This document shows, piece by piece, positions 1 to 8,405 of a stretch of DNA of 64,000 nucleotides. Origin of the DNA: Spirochaetota bacterium. Lineage in GTDB: Bacteria > Spirochaetota > Brevinematia > Brevinematales > Brevinemataceae. The translations under genes were made by a program, and so were the position numbers. How positions within the stretch are numbered: the first letter of the stretch is position 1; every line of letters begins with the position of its first letter. A model generated the notes under the pieces. It searched no databases, was not told where the DNA came from, and was given only the letters and a program-made list of their open reading frames with translations. Where the stretch lies: the NCBI GenBank assembly GCA_030154445.1, contig JAGUQW010000006.1, positions 110,401 to 174,400 of the forward strand, given 5' to 3'.

Positions 1-711
1 GGATATGCTGTATTAGGATTTAATCTTGCTAATGGTTATGGATTAACAGAGGCATCACCAGTAATTTCTGTAGGTGATCCTTTAGGTCCTATTGATAATA
101 AATCTGTTGGTAATGCAATTATGAATGTATCTTGGAAAATTGCAGATCCTGATTCTAGTGGAGTAGGTGAAATCTGTATAAAGGGTGAGAATGTGATGCA
201 AGGGTATTTCAATGATATGGAATCAACAGCAATGGTACTTACTAATGATGGTTGGTTAAAAACAGGAGATATGGGATATATTGGGACTAAAAAAGGAAGA
301 GAATATCTGTATATTACAGGTCGTTATAAAAATATTATTGTAACTGGTGGAGGTAAGAATGTCTATCCTGAAGAAATTGAAGAATTTATTAATACCCATG
401 CCTATATTTTAGAATCCATTGTTATTGGAGTAGCAGTTGCTGATAATGATATGAGTGAAGTTCCTTGTGCCTTAATTGTATTAGATATGTTGAAATTAAC
501 AGAAGAAGATATAGATCCGAATAGCTCACAAATAAAAGAAATCATCAATACTCATTTGAGAACAGTAAATACAAAATTACAAACATATCAAAAAATTCGT
601 GGCTATGAAATTAGACAAGAAGAGTTAGAAAAAAATACCACAAGAAAAATTAAGCGTTTTGAATACAAAGGGCATAAATTTAGACATCTCTTGTCAAAAC
701 ATTTTCATTAG
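1..711 (+). CDS. AMP-forming acyl-CoA ligase (long-chain fatty-acid--CoA ligase type), C-terminal part
   Basis: Partial at the left edge: the reading frame is open from base 1, so only the last 236 residues are seen. The visible part starts just before the conserved NGYGLTEASP segment, the adenylate-binding motif of the AMP-binding (ANL) family. It continues through KTGDMGYI, the GRYKNIIVTGGGKNVYPEEI hinge motif and a C-terminal domain ending in a basic tail. ANL ligases activate a carboxylic acid with ATP and load it on CoA. The NVYPEEIEEF stretch is typical of the long-chain fatty acyl-CoA synthetase branch, but the substrate cannot be fixed from this fragment. A bidirectional terminator follows and the next gene is convergent. 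Confidence 0.88.
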   Translation, partial: GYAVLGFNLANGYGLTEASPVISVGDPLGPIDNKSVGNAIMNVSWKIADPDSSGVGEICIKGENVMQGYFNDMESTAMVLTNDGWLKTGDMGYIGTKKGREYLYITGRYKNIIVTGGGKNVYPEEIEEFINTHAYILESIVIGVAVADNDMSEVPCALIVLDMLKLTEEDIDPNSSQIKEIINTHLRTVNTKLQTYQKIRGYEIRQEELEKNTTRKIKRFEYKGHKFRHLLSKHFH

Positions 712-750
712 AAAATTTTCATTAATTATTACAAATCTAAATCTAAATCT

Positions 751-783
751 AAAAAACTCTAGTTTTCAAACTAGAGTTTTTTG
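751..783. terminator. bidirectional intrinsic terminator
   Basis: A 12-bp perfect stem (754-765 with 768-779) has A-run and T-run flanks. It sits between the convergent acyl-CoA ligase and manA and can serve both. Confidence 0.85.
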
Positions 784-801
784 TTGTTAAAATATTATTT
801 T

Positions 802-1764
802 TTATTTAGGAAAAGCTTCAAGAAGTTCCCCATTTCCTTCTAAAGTTATTTCGAGATTTGCAGGTAATAAAAAGCTATCTCCTTGAGTAAGAGTCATTTT
901 TTCATTTTGACAAGTCATTACAAAATAACCTTTTAGAATAGAGTAAAGTTTCATTATAGGAATACTTGATCTTATGATGGAGCTATTTATAGTCAATCGA
1001 TTTAGGGTGAAATATTCCCAATCTAGTAATTCTACTATTTCACTATGGTTATTTGCAAAAGATCTCACATCTGCTCTTGCTTGAAAATCAATAACATCTG
1101 CTGATTTTTTAAGATGAAGAGGTCTTTTTGTTCCATTTTCCAAACGATCAAAGTCATAAATGCGATAAGTAATATCAGAATTTTGTTGTAATTCACAAAT
1201 AAGAATAGATCCCTTTAAACTAGCATGTACCATGCCTGGTTTGATTACTACCAAATCACCTGCTTTTACAGAAATCTCTTCAAACATGTCATCAAACATA
1301 TTTTTATTTGCGTTTTCTAAGTACTGTTCAGCAGTAATACCTTCTTTCATTCCCATAATTAGGGTAGCATCATCACTTGCTGAGATTATATACCAACATT
1401 CGGCTTTACCAAAAGATTTTTCTATAGGAATAGAATAGAAATCATCGGGATGGACTTGAATAGATAATTTGTCATTAATATCCAAAAATTTTAGTAAGAG
1501 AGGAAATATATTGAGATATTTATCAGCGATATCTTTTCCTAATATTTCTGTAGAATAAGTATTCAATAATTCAGGAATAGTTTTGCCTTTGAATTCACCA
1601 TTGAGTACAATACCTAGACCATTATTGTGAGCAGAAGCTTCCCAACTTTCACCATAATTTTGATCTTTTTTAGGTAAATTTTTACTAAGGATTGTATTTA
1701 AAGCTCTTCCTCCCCAAACTTTTTCTTTAAAAATAGGGGAAAATTGCATAGGATAAAATTTCAT
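802..1764 (-). CDS. manA: mannose-6-phosphate isomerase, class I
   Basis: A 320-residue cupin enzyme, the usual size for the short Bacillus-type class I phosphomannose isomerases. It interconverts mannose-6-phosphate and fructose-6-phosphate in the cytosol. The zinc-site motifs are visible: QVHPDD (about residues 103-108), KAECWYI (about 120-126, with Glu122) and the later GMVHA with His180. The start at 1764 is preceded by an AAGGAG-like site. It feeds either mannose catabolism or GDP-mannose synthesis for surface glycans; no other mannose gene is adjacent. It is divergent from the TauE-like gene, with a 13-bp inverted repeat between them. Confidence 0.93.
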   Translation of the reverse strand: MKFYPMQFSPIFKEKVWGGRALNTILSKNLPKKDQNYGESWEASAHNNGLGIVLNGEFKGKTIPELLNTYSTEILGKDIADKYLNIFPLLLKFLDINDKLSIQVHPDDFYSIPIEKSFGKAECWYIISASDDATLIMGMKEGITAEQYLENANKNMFDDMFEEISVKAGDLVVIKPGMVHASLKGSILICELQQNSDITYRIYDFDRLENGTKRPLHLKKSADVIDFQARADVRSFANNHSEIVELLDWEYFTLNRLTINSSIIRSSIPIMKLYSILKGYFVMTCQNEKMTLTQGDSFLLPANLEITLEGNGELLEAFPK

Positions 1765-1825
1765 ATATTCTCCTTTTGATATATTCTTATATTTATATAT
1801 TATTATAAATCTATTTTAGTTATTT

Positions 1826-1882
1826 GTCTAGTTAGTATTTTATTTTTGCTAACTATTATAATCTTTGTTATACTAACTAGAC
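1826..1882. repeat. inverted repeat, possible operator
   Basis: GTCTAGTTAGTAT (1826-1838) is repeated as its exact reverse complement at 1870-1882. The spacer is 31 bp and holds a third, weaker CTAAC core near 1849-1853. The right arm overlaps the proposed -10 of the rightward gene, so regulator binding there could block transcription. The regulator is unknown. Confidence 0.5.
1846..1874 (+). promoter_or_regulatory. sigma-70-type promoter for the TauE-like gene
   Basis: TTGCTA (1846-1851), a 17-bp spacer and TATACT (1869-1874), about 45 bp before the start codon. Confidence 0.5.
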
Positions 1883-1920
1883 GAAAATTATAATTAATAT
1901 GCATTACCAAGGAGAATATT

Positions 1921-2298
1921 TTGAGTGAAATTTTTATTATTTTAGTCTTAGGTTTAGTTAGTGGTTTGGCCAGTGGTTTATTTGGAATAGGAGGAGCTGT
2001 TATTATAGTTCCACTATTAGTATCTGTATTCAATTATCCACAAAAAATGGCACAGGGAACAACTTTGTTAATGTTTATAATAGCTCCGTCTATTTTAGCA
2101 GGAATACAATATTATAAAGCTGGAAATGCTAATGTTAAGACAGCTGTATTTCTTTGGATAGGGGTGTTTATAGGTGCAGCTGTGGGAGCTTGGCTTGTAA
2201 ATTCTGTATTCAAAGATTCACCTATATTTACAATGGTATTAAAAAAATCTTTTTCAGTTATTATGATTATTATGGCTGTTAAAATGTGGTTTTCATAA
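1921..2298 (+). CDS. TauE/SafE family membrane permease, half-length
   Basis: A 125-residue hydrophobic protein with about four membrane spans. The N-terminal GLVSGLASGLFGIGGAVIIVP stretch is the glycine-rich signature of the TauE/SafE (DUF81) sulfite/organosulfonate exporter family. Most family members are about 250 residues with two such repeats, so this is one repeat unit. It is not a recent truncation by eye: a terminator begins 13 bp after the stop and no second half follows. The start is a TTG at 1921, chosen because AAGGAG lies about 6 bp upstream. It may act as a homodimer; the substrate is unknown. Confidence 0.75.
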   Translation: MSEIFIILVLGLVSGLASGLFGIGGAVIIVPLLVSVFNYPQKMAQGTTLLMFIIAPSILAGIQYYKAGNANVKTAVFLWIGVFIGAAVGAWLVNSVFKDSPIFTMVLKKSFSVIMIIMAVKMWFS

Positions 2299-2310
2299 CT
2301 TGAAATAAAT

Positions 2311-2346
2311 AAAAAAGATCTCGTATCATACGAGATCTTTTTTTTT
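2311..2346. terminator. bidirectional intrinsic terminator
   Basis: A 13-bp stem AAAAAAGATCTCG / CGAGATCTTTTTT with a 7-base loop, between the TauE-like gene and the convergent DUF1295 gene. Confidence 0.88.
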
Positions 2347-2358
2347 ATTATAAATATT

Positions 2359-3204
2359 TTATTTATTATTTGTTGCGTTAGATTTAAATAATTTGTAAGG
2401 TATAATATAAGGGGTAGTAGATTTGTACTCCTCCCAATTAAAATATTTTTTCATCTGATTTTCTAAGATAGGTCCTGTAAGATAATTAATAATACAGGTA
2501 ATGGTTAATGGTGATAAAATAGAAATTAAACTCACAAAAATCATAAGATTAGAGGATATAGAATTATTACTAAAAACAGCCACACGTGTTGCTATCCAAA
2601 TACCCCACCAAAATAATATTTCGCCAAAATAATTAGGATGTCTTGAATACTTCCACAATCCTTGTTTTACTAATTCTCCAGGTTTTTTCAAATATTTTAG
2701 CTGAAAATCACTGACCCATTCCCAATACAATCCTGCAATAGATATTATTATACCAAATGTTAAGATATAAGTATTTATAGGTAATTTAATAATTTGAGAT
2801 TCTATAGGCATATAAAAATAAAATGGAAGACATATTAACCAAATAAAAAATGCTTGACTAAGAAAAACATTAATATAACTTTGGAGTATTTTATAACGAG
2901 AACCTTTGAATTGTTCGTAGCGGGTGTCTTCTTTTTTTACCCCGCGCATACCAAGATGGATAGACAATCGAAGTCCCCATATGCTTACCAATCCTACAAC
3001 CCATAGATGCTGGGTTGGATAAAAATCCCAAAACATTCCCCATCCTGTCAAAACAACGATAACAAATCCTAATCCCCAAGCGATGTCTAATATTTTCCAA
3101 ATGTTTATTGCATAAGCAATAACAAAAATAATAGTGAAAAGTATCCATAAGATTAAAAGACTAAAACCTGCATAAGTAAGTACTGATAAAACAAATATAT
3201 CCAT
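2359..3204 (-). CDS. DUF1295 family membrane protein (steroid 5-alpha-reductase-like fold)
   Basis: A 281-residue polytopic membrane protein. The C-terminal half has GLWKYSRHPNYFGEILFWW, the RHPNY signature of DUF1295 and of the isoprenylcysteine-methyltransferase / steroid-reductase-like membrane enzymes that use NADPH or S-adenosylmethionine. The reaction is not known for bacterial members. A GTG at 3213 extends the frame by three codons, but GGAG lies 8 bp before the ATG at 3204, so that start is preferred. It faces lldP across a region where two TTGACA-like boxes form a palindrome. Confidence 0.8.
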   Translation of the reverse strand: MDIFVLSVLTYAGFSLLILWILFTIIFVIAYAINIWKILDIAWGLGFVIVVLTGWGMFWDFYPTQHLWVVGLVSIWGLRLSIHLGMRGVKKEDTRYEQFKGSRYKILQSYINVFLSQAFFIWLICLPFYFYMPIESQIIKLPINTYILTFGIIISIAGLYWEWVSDFQLKYLKKPGELVKQGLWKYSRHPNYFGEILFWWGIWIATRVAVFSNNSISSNLMIFVSLISILSPLTITCIINYLTGPILENQMKKYFNWEEYKSTTPYIIPYKLFKSNATNNK

Positions 3205-3260
3205 AATATACACTCCGTATCGTATATATACTTATATAATATAGTTATTATAACTAATTT

Positions 3261-3287
3261 TGTCAAATATATGTAATATATTTGACA
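3261..3287. repeat. 27-bp palindrome formed by face-to-face -35 boxes
   Basis: TGTCAAATATA (3261-3271) and TATATTTGACA (3277-3287) are exact reverse complements around a 5-bp centre. Each arm ends in a TTGACA box, one per strand. Confidence 0.6.
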
Positions 3288-3309
3288 TAATCATAATATA
3301 TAGTAAAAT
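3282..3309 (+). promoter_or_regulatory. sigma-70-type promoter for the lactate permease gene
   Basis: TTGACA (3282-3287), 16-bp spacer, TAAAAT (3304-3309). The start codon lies 48 bp downstream. Confidence 0.65.
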
Positions 3310-3356
3310 GTAATATCATACTCATGATTAATTATGAGTTACAATAGGAGAATATC

Positions 3357-4841
3357 ATGTTATCATTATACGCTTTAGGTCCGATTTTGTTCTTAATTAC
3401 TTTATTAACAGGTCTTAAGAAACCTGCTTATATTGTTGCCCCTTTAACTTTACTTATAACGGCTTTATTAGCTTATTTTGTATGGGAACAAAATATCAAT
3501 TTAATAGCGTTGTCAGTATTAGAAGGTGTTATTTATGGTCTATGGCCTATAGGGATTATTATTTTAGGCTCTATTACCTTGTCTAATCTGATGGTAGCAA
3601 GTGGCTCTGTCAAAAAAATTCAATCTCTTATAGGTACTATTTCTAATGATAGTCGTATTACCGTGGTACTAATTGCATGGGGTTTAGAAAGTTTTCTAGA
3701 ATCAATTGCAGGTTTTGGCTCAGGGTTAGCGCTACCTATTAGTATTTTAATAGTTATGGGGGTTTCTCCCTTAAAATCAGGAGTAGTTGCCTTGTTAGCA
3801 AATAGTGTTCCTACTGCTTACGGTGGGGTAGGAATAGGAATAGTTGCTTTAGCAAATTCCTCAGGAGTTCCACTAGATGAAATTATGCGTTTTCTTTCTT
3901 GGCAATTATTACTACCATCCTTAATTGTACCTTTTGTGATTACTTGGGTTGTTGCAGGTTCTTGGCAAAAAGTTAGAGAAGTTTTTTGGGTGCCTTTATT
4001 TGCAGGTTTGGGACAAGGAGTAGGAATGATGCTGCCTTTAGATCCGTCTCTTGTCGCTATAATATCAGGGACACTAAATATTAGTGGTGGTATTCTTGCT
4101 ACTAATATTTTTTATCCTCATTTAAGAACTAAGAATAAAATTGATATAAAAGAAGCGTTCATTACTTTAATTCCATTTTTAATAGCAATATTTTTAATAT
4201 TAATAACAAGTCCTTTATTTCCTATTATTAATCAATGGATAAGTATTTTTAAAACAGAATTTGTAATATATCCTGGTTCAAAACATTTGATTATTCGTTG
4301 GGTTGCAGATGCTGGTGTATTGTTATTAATATCTGGAATAATAGGGACTTTAATACAGGGATTATCTTTTAATCAAATAGGAAAAACATTTATCAAAACA
4401 TTAGGACAATTACAAAAAACGATAATAGTATTAGTTTCAATTTTAGCTATGTCAAAAATTATGACTCATAGTGGAATGATAGATTCTCTTTCTTTAGGAT
4501 TTTCTCAATATTTAGGATCTTTATATCCTTTGTTTGCACCTTTGTTAGGTACTATAGGTGTTTTAGTTACTGGTAGTGTTGCATCTTCAGGTATATTAAT
4601 GGGATCATTACAAGCAGAGATGGGGCGAGCATTGAATACATCTTCAGCATGGTTAGTTGCGATGAATGCAAGTGGTTCTACTGCTGGCAAAATGTTAGCA
4701 CCTCATAGTGTTGCGATAGTGATGGCAGCACTAGGCTCGTCAGATGAAGAGAGTAATATAACTGGAATAATATTCAAATTTTTGTTAGGATATGTTGGTA
4801 TTTTGATGGTGATTTCTCTAGTAGGATATTTAATAATCTAA
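3357..4841 (+). CDS. lldP: L-lactate permease family transporter
   Basis: A 494-residue, very hydrophobic inner-membrane protein with about 12-13 spans. It matches the LctP/LldP family: the ESIAGFGSGLALPISIL segment, NSVPTAYGGVGIG, the C-terminal SVASSGILMGSLQAEMGRAL and APHSVAIVMAALG are family hallmarks. LldP proteins are proton symporters for lactate or glycolate; this one is somewhat shorter than the E. coli protein (about 550). GGAG lies just before the ATG. No lactate dehydrogenase or regulator is adjacent. The next gene starts 27 bp downstream and is probably cotranscribed. Confidence 0.9.
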   Translation: MLSLYALGPILFLITLLTGLKKPAYIVAPLTLLITALLAYFVWEQNINLIALSVLEGVIYGLWPIGIIILGSITLSNLMVASGSVKKIQSLIGTISNDSRITVVLIAWGLESFLESIAGFGSGLALPISILIVMGVSPLKSGVVALLANSVPTAYGGVGIGIVALANSSGVPLDEIMRFLSWQLLLPSLIVPFVITWVVAGSWQKVREVFWVPLFAGLGQGVGMMLPLDPSLVAIISGTLNISGGILATNIFYPHLRTKNKIDIKEAFITLIPFLIAIFLILITSPLFPIINQWISIFKTEFVIYPGSKHLIIRWVADAGVLLLISGIIGTLIQGLSFNQIGKTFIKTLGQLQKTIIVLVSILAMSKIMTHSGMIDSLSLGFSQYLGSLYPLFAPLLGTIGVLVTGSVASSGILMGSLQAEMGRALNTSSAWLVAMNASGSTAGKMLAPHSVAIVMAALGSSDEESNITGIIFKFLLGYVGILMVISLVGYLII

Positions 4842-4867
4842 ATAGATTTATTTTGAAGGAGCTAAGA

Positions 4868-5659
4868 ATGTCTAAAGATTTTAATAGTATTAGTTATGAG
4901 GATTATTCTGCTACTATGTTAACCAATCAAGTAGATACAATAGCAAAAATAGATGACTTAGTTATAGAAAATCAAGAGATTATTTATTCAACAAGTATCC
5001 ATAGTGAAAATCATATAATGCATGATATTTTTCAAATTGTAAAAAAGAAAATAACTTTTGAAGAGTTCGTGTTATTTATATTAATAATTATTATCTTTAT
5101 AATTATTATTATGAGTTCTTCACTACTTTTTTTTATTAAAAAAAGACAATTTAATATCTATCATTTTAAACCTGATTACAAGATTTCTATTGTTGATTAT
5201 AGGGATATTATTGATACTGACGAAAAATTAGAAGTAATATTAATGGATTCTTCTATTGTTAAAGAATATACTCCTAAAAAAGGTGATTTTATTATTCAAA
5301 AAGATGATAAAATTTGGGTAGAATCTTATGAAAAAATTTCAAAAATATACAATATTCATCCTTTAAATCATAATAAAACATATACTTATACTAATAATAA
5401 ATATAAATTTATTCCTACTGTAATAACAGAAAGTAAAATAAAATTTTTAGCAGAAAAAATAAAAACTAAAGATGTCCGGAATGCTCTTATAAAAAATAAT
5501 ATAGAGACTATTTGTAAGGAAAAGGTGAAAATCGGATCCTTTGTTTGGATAAATTTTGCAGGTCAATTTCAAATTATGTTGAATAATAATAATATATCTA
5601 GAGAACATCTCACCGATGTCTCTAAAAATAATATTATAGATGTTAATAATTTAATATAA
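4868..5659 (+). CDS. hypothetical single-span membrane protein
   Basis: A 263-residue protein that I do not recognise. The first ~65 residues are polar, followed by one strongly hydrophobic segment (about residues 66-92, nearly all Ile/Leu/Phe) and a lysine-rich soluble C-terminal domain of about 170 residues. A TTG 15 bp upstream extends the frame, but AAGGAG (4856-4861) points to the ATG at 4868. It lies 26 bp after lldP and 37 bp before another small membrane protein, so the three probably form one transcript. Topology (soluble part inside or out) is not clear. Base use is like its neighbours. Confidence 0.7.
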   Translation: MSKDFNSISYEDYSATMLTNQVDTIAKIDDLVIENQEIIYSTSIHSENHIMHDIFQIVKKKITFEEFVLFILIIIIFIIIIMSSSLLFFIKKRQFNIYHFKPDYKISIVDYRDIIDTDEKLEVILMDSSIVKEYTPKKGDFIIQKDDKIWVESYEKISKIYNIHPLNHNKTYTYTNNKYKFIPTVITESKIKFLAEKIKTKDVRNALIKNNIETICKEKVKIGSFVWINFAGQFQIMLNNNNISREHLTDVSKNNIIDVNNLI

Positions 5660-5696
5660 ATTTAATAATTATATCATTAATAAATATGAGGATAAT

Positions 5697-5921
5697 ATGA
5701 AAATCAATATCGATGATATATTGCATCAAATGACAGATTTTTATGTAAATGAAATTCATAAAAAAAAAGAATTGCAAAAATTTAAAATTATTAATTTTGT
5801 AGAAAATAATATGTATATAATAGCTTTAATGCTGGCTTTAGGAATAGCAATTTTTACAGTATCTGTAGTTTTAGTGATTTTAATAATTCTTCTGAATATA
5901 CCTTTAGAAATATTATGGTAA
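5697..5921 (+). CDS. small membrane protein, unknown
   Basis: A 74-residue protein with a polar, lysine-rich N-terminus (about 38 residues) and a single hydrophobic C-terminal segment (about 39-68). It is not recognised. The start at 5697 has a GAGG site 6 bp upstream. It is the last gene before a strong terminator. Its small size makes the call depend on the RBS, the open frame and the tight spacing with the gene before it. Confidence 0.6.
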   Translation: MKINIDDILHQMTDFYVNEIHKKKELQKFKIINFVENNMYIIALMLALGIAIFTVSVVLVILIILLNIPLEILW

Positions 5922-5922
5922 A

Positions 5923-5948
5923 AAAAACTCCTCATATGAGGAGTTTTT
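5923..5948. terminator. bidirectional intrinsic terminator
   Basis: A perfect 13+13 palindrome AAAAACTCCTCAT / ATGAGGAGTTTTT begins 1 bp after the stop of the small membrane protein and sits 3 bp from the end of the convergent trhO. Confidence 0.85.
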
Positions 5949-5950
5949 GT

Positions 5951-6868
5951 TTAATTAGGGCCAAAACTACAAGCACCCAAATTCATCTGGTATTGACGAG
6001 ATGAAAAGCGTTTGATTTGTTGTTCGGAGAGAGTTTCATGACAATGGTGACAATGCAATCCATATGAGTATGAAGGCAATTGACGCTCTTCATCAGTTAA
6101 GGGCATACGGCAAGTATAACATAGCTGATAATTTCCAGGAATTAATCCATATCCGACACTAACTCGATAGTCGAATACAAAACATTCTCCATCCCACAAA
6201 CCTTCTTCTTGAGGAATCTCTTCTAGATATTTCAAAATACCACCTTTTAGATGAAAGACTTCTTTACCTAAATTGGTAACAGTTGCATAGGATGTAGATT
6301 TTTCGCAACGAATACCACCAGTACAAAACATAGCTATAGTTTTGTCTTTCCATTCTTCTCTATGTTTTTCACAGAATTCAGGAAAATCTTTGAAGGCAAT
6401 TAGTTGAGGATTGATAGCATTACGAAAGGTACCTATATGAAATTCGTAATCATTACGAGTATCGACAATAATGACATTATCTTGTTGTATTAATTCATGC
6501 CATTCTCTTGGGGATAAATAATTAGCTCTGTGTTCGTTTGGTTGCATATTATCAATACGCATAGTAACAATTTCTTTTTTTATTTTTACTTTCATTCTAT
6601 AAAAAACTGCTTTATCTTTTGGGGAAAAAGATTCTTTGTATTCTAGATCATTAAATCCCCACGCTTGTAAGAAAGCCTTAATTGTATCAATACCCTGTCT
6701 ATTTCCGGCAATAGTACCATTTATCCCTTCTTCACCAATAATTAGCGTTCCGAAAATATTATTATATTTACACAAATTTAAAAGTTCTTGTTTACGAGTT
6801 TCTAAATTATCTAATGTTTTGAATTGGTACAGTGCTGCTATAATCCAATGTTGATTATTATTATTCAT
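5951..6868 (-). CDS. trhO: tRNA uridine(34) hydroxylase, rhodanese family
   Basis: A 305-residue cytosolic protein of the YceA/TrhO family, which makes 5-hydroxyuridine at tRNA position 34 using molecular oxygen. It has the N-terminal ferredoxin-like domain (about 1-105), then a rhodanese domain with the FCTGGIRCEKS loop (catalytic Cys at about 182). The C-terminal tail has two paired-cysteine knuckles (CYTCRMP and GLHCHHCHE). GGAG lies 7 bp before the ATG. E. coli TrhO is about 350 residues; the N-terminus is shorter here. Monocistronic. Confidence 0.92.
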   Translation of the reverse strand: MNNNNQHWIIAALYQFKTLDNLETRKQELLNLCKYNNIFGTLIIGEEGINGTIAGNRQGIDTIKAFLQAWGFNDLEYKESFSPKDKAVFYRMKVKIKKEIVTMRIDNMQPNEHRANYLSPREWHELIQQDNVIIVDTRNDYEFHIGTFRNAINPQLIAFKDFPEFCEKHREEWKDKTIAMFCTGGIRCEKSTSYATVTNLGKEVFHLKGGILKYLEEIPQEEGLWDGECFVFDYRVSVGYGLIPGNYQLCYTCRMPLTDEERQLPSYSYGLHCHHCHETLSEQQIKRFSSRQYQMNLGACSFGPN

Positions 6869-6947
6869 AAATATCTCCTAGTATTTTATTGTTGAGTATT
6901 TATTATGAATCTGTTTTTTTATTATTGCAATATTTTTTTAATTTATT

Positions 6948-8402
6948 TTATTTTTCTTCTTCAAGAGATAGGGTAACCTCAGGATCTATAATTTCTGTAG
7001 ATCTAGCGAATTCTTGTATAACTTCTAAAATTTCTTCAGAATATAAATATGAAGAAGAAACAATTATATTTTGCTTATTTGTACGCGTTTTATTTTGATA
7101 ATACAGATCTTGATACCACTGATATTCTTGGAGATGTTTTTGAATACTAGGATAACGGGGTATGAATTCTAAATAATTAGAAAAAGTAGATATAAGAATA
7201 ATGGCATATAGTAAAGGTGATTTAAAATTTATTAATAGTTGACTTAGTATTAATAATCCATTTAATAAGGTTAATATTTTCATAGGATCTAAGTAAGCGT
7301 ATATAGCAGATCTCATTACACCTATTAATAGTGTACACATTGTTATACTAAAATGACTAAAAATTGTAATAATAATAAATTTAGATATGTTGTGATAAAG
7401 ATCTTTTTTGTATAGTTTTGAGAGAAAAGAAATAAAAGTATAATAAGAATAGTATATAAAAAAAATAAAATGATAAGGAATTAGTAGTGAAATACTACTT
7501 TTTAAATTTTCAGAAAAAGAAGGGAAATGACCAAGTCCTGCATTATATTTTATATTAATACCATAAAATCGTTCTGATAAAATAGCAATAACACAAAATA
7601 TACCACCACAATACAACACTTTAACATAAGAGGGAGGTGATAGTAAAAAATATTTAATTTTTTCTAATATATTTTTCTGAGGATGTGCAATAAAAAGATA
7701 CAATCCTATTATAGCTTGAATATAAAAATATAGTATAGTAATACCATTTGATGAAAAGGCTGTTAATAAAATTATAGTATACCAGATACTTTGAGATAAT
7801 AGAGTCGAAATATATTTTTCATCCCATATATTGTTAAAAAAGGCCTTCCAATAAGGATACAATGCGATGAGCATAAGAGTCATTGGCCATATATAATGAG
7901 ACACTATACTTATATTTTTATCAAGAGATATTGTTGTAATCATAAAGGGTGAAATACCAGAAATGAATAAAATATATAAAAAATGATAAGAATATGTAGA
8001 TATCTTTAAAGCTATTTTTGTATAAAGTGCGATAATCCAAGCTAAAAAAGTAAAATACAGTGCAACATATAACCCTTGACTTATGTATATAGCTGTTACA
8101 GGATCTTTAGTGGAAAAATGATACAATCGACCAATAGTTTGATAAGAGATATAAGGTATGATATCAGCAGTCCATCGAGCTGTATGCCATTCTCTCATTA
8201 AATAATTTATATGATTTTGATTTTTGATAGTATGATTCCATAAGGTATTAGGAAATCGGAGTTGAGTAACATTACCTATCATTTCTTTCATAGGATCTAT
8301 CCAAAATGTAGTATAGTAACCTTGAATAAACCAATATATAAAAATAAAAAATGTTAATACTATTAGTACATACTGGTAGCGTTTTATTGTTAATGAAGGC
8401 AT
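6948..8402 (-). CDS. polytopic membrane protein, probable GT-C-like glycosyltransferase
   Basis: A 484-residue protein with about 10-11 membrane spans and a short acidic cytoplasmic tail. The overall pattern (first span, a long extracytoplasmic loop with WHTARWTADIIPY, many later spans) resembles the DUF6056/Gtr-type multi-spanning glycosyltransferases, but I see no decisive catalytic motif. Its ATG is 3 bp past the stop of the upstream gtrB-like gene and has AAGGAG before it, so the two are cotranscribed. A plausible role is transfer of a sugar from a polyprenyl-phosphate carrier to an envelope glycan on the outer side of the inner membrane. A lipid-linked sugar flippase (GtrA) is absent here. 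Confidence 0.6.
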   Translation of the reverse strand: MPSLTIKRYQYVLIVLTFFIFIYWFIQGYYTTFWIDPMKEMIGNVTQLRFPNTLWNHTIKNQNHINYLMREWHTARWTADIIPYISYQTIGRLYHFSTKDPVTAIYISQGLYVALYFTFLAWIIALYTKIALKISTYSYHFLYILFISGISPFMITTISLDKNISIVSHYIWPMTLMLIALYPYWKAFFNNIWDEKYISTLLSQSIWYTIILLTAFSSNGITILYFYIQAIIGLYLFIAHPQKNILEKIKYFLLSPPSYVKVLYCGGIFCVIAILSERFYGINIKYNAGLGHFPSFSENLKSSISLLIPYHFIFFIYYSYYTFISFLSKLYKKDLYHNISKFIIITIFSHFSITMCTLLIGVMRSAIYAYLDPMKILTLLNGLLILSQLLINFKSPLLYAIILISTFSNYLEFIPRYPSIQKHLQEYQWYQDLYYQNKTRTNKQNIIVSSSYLYSEEILEVIQEFARSTEIIDPEVTLSLEEEK

Positions 8403-8405
8403 TTT

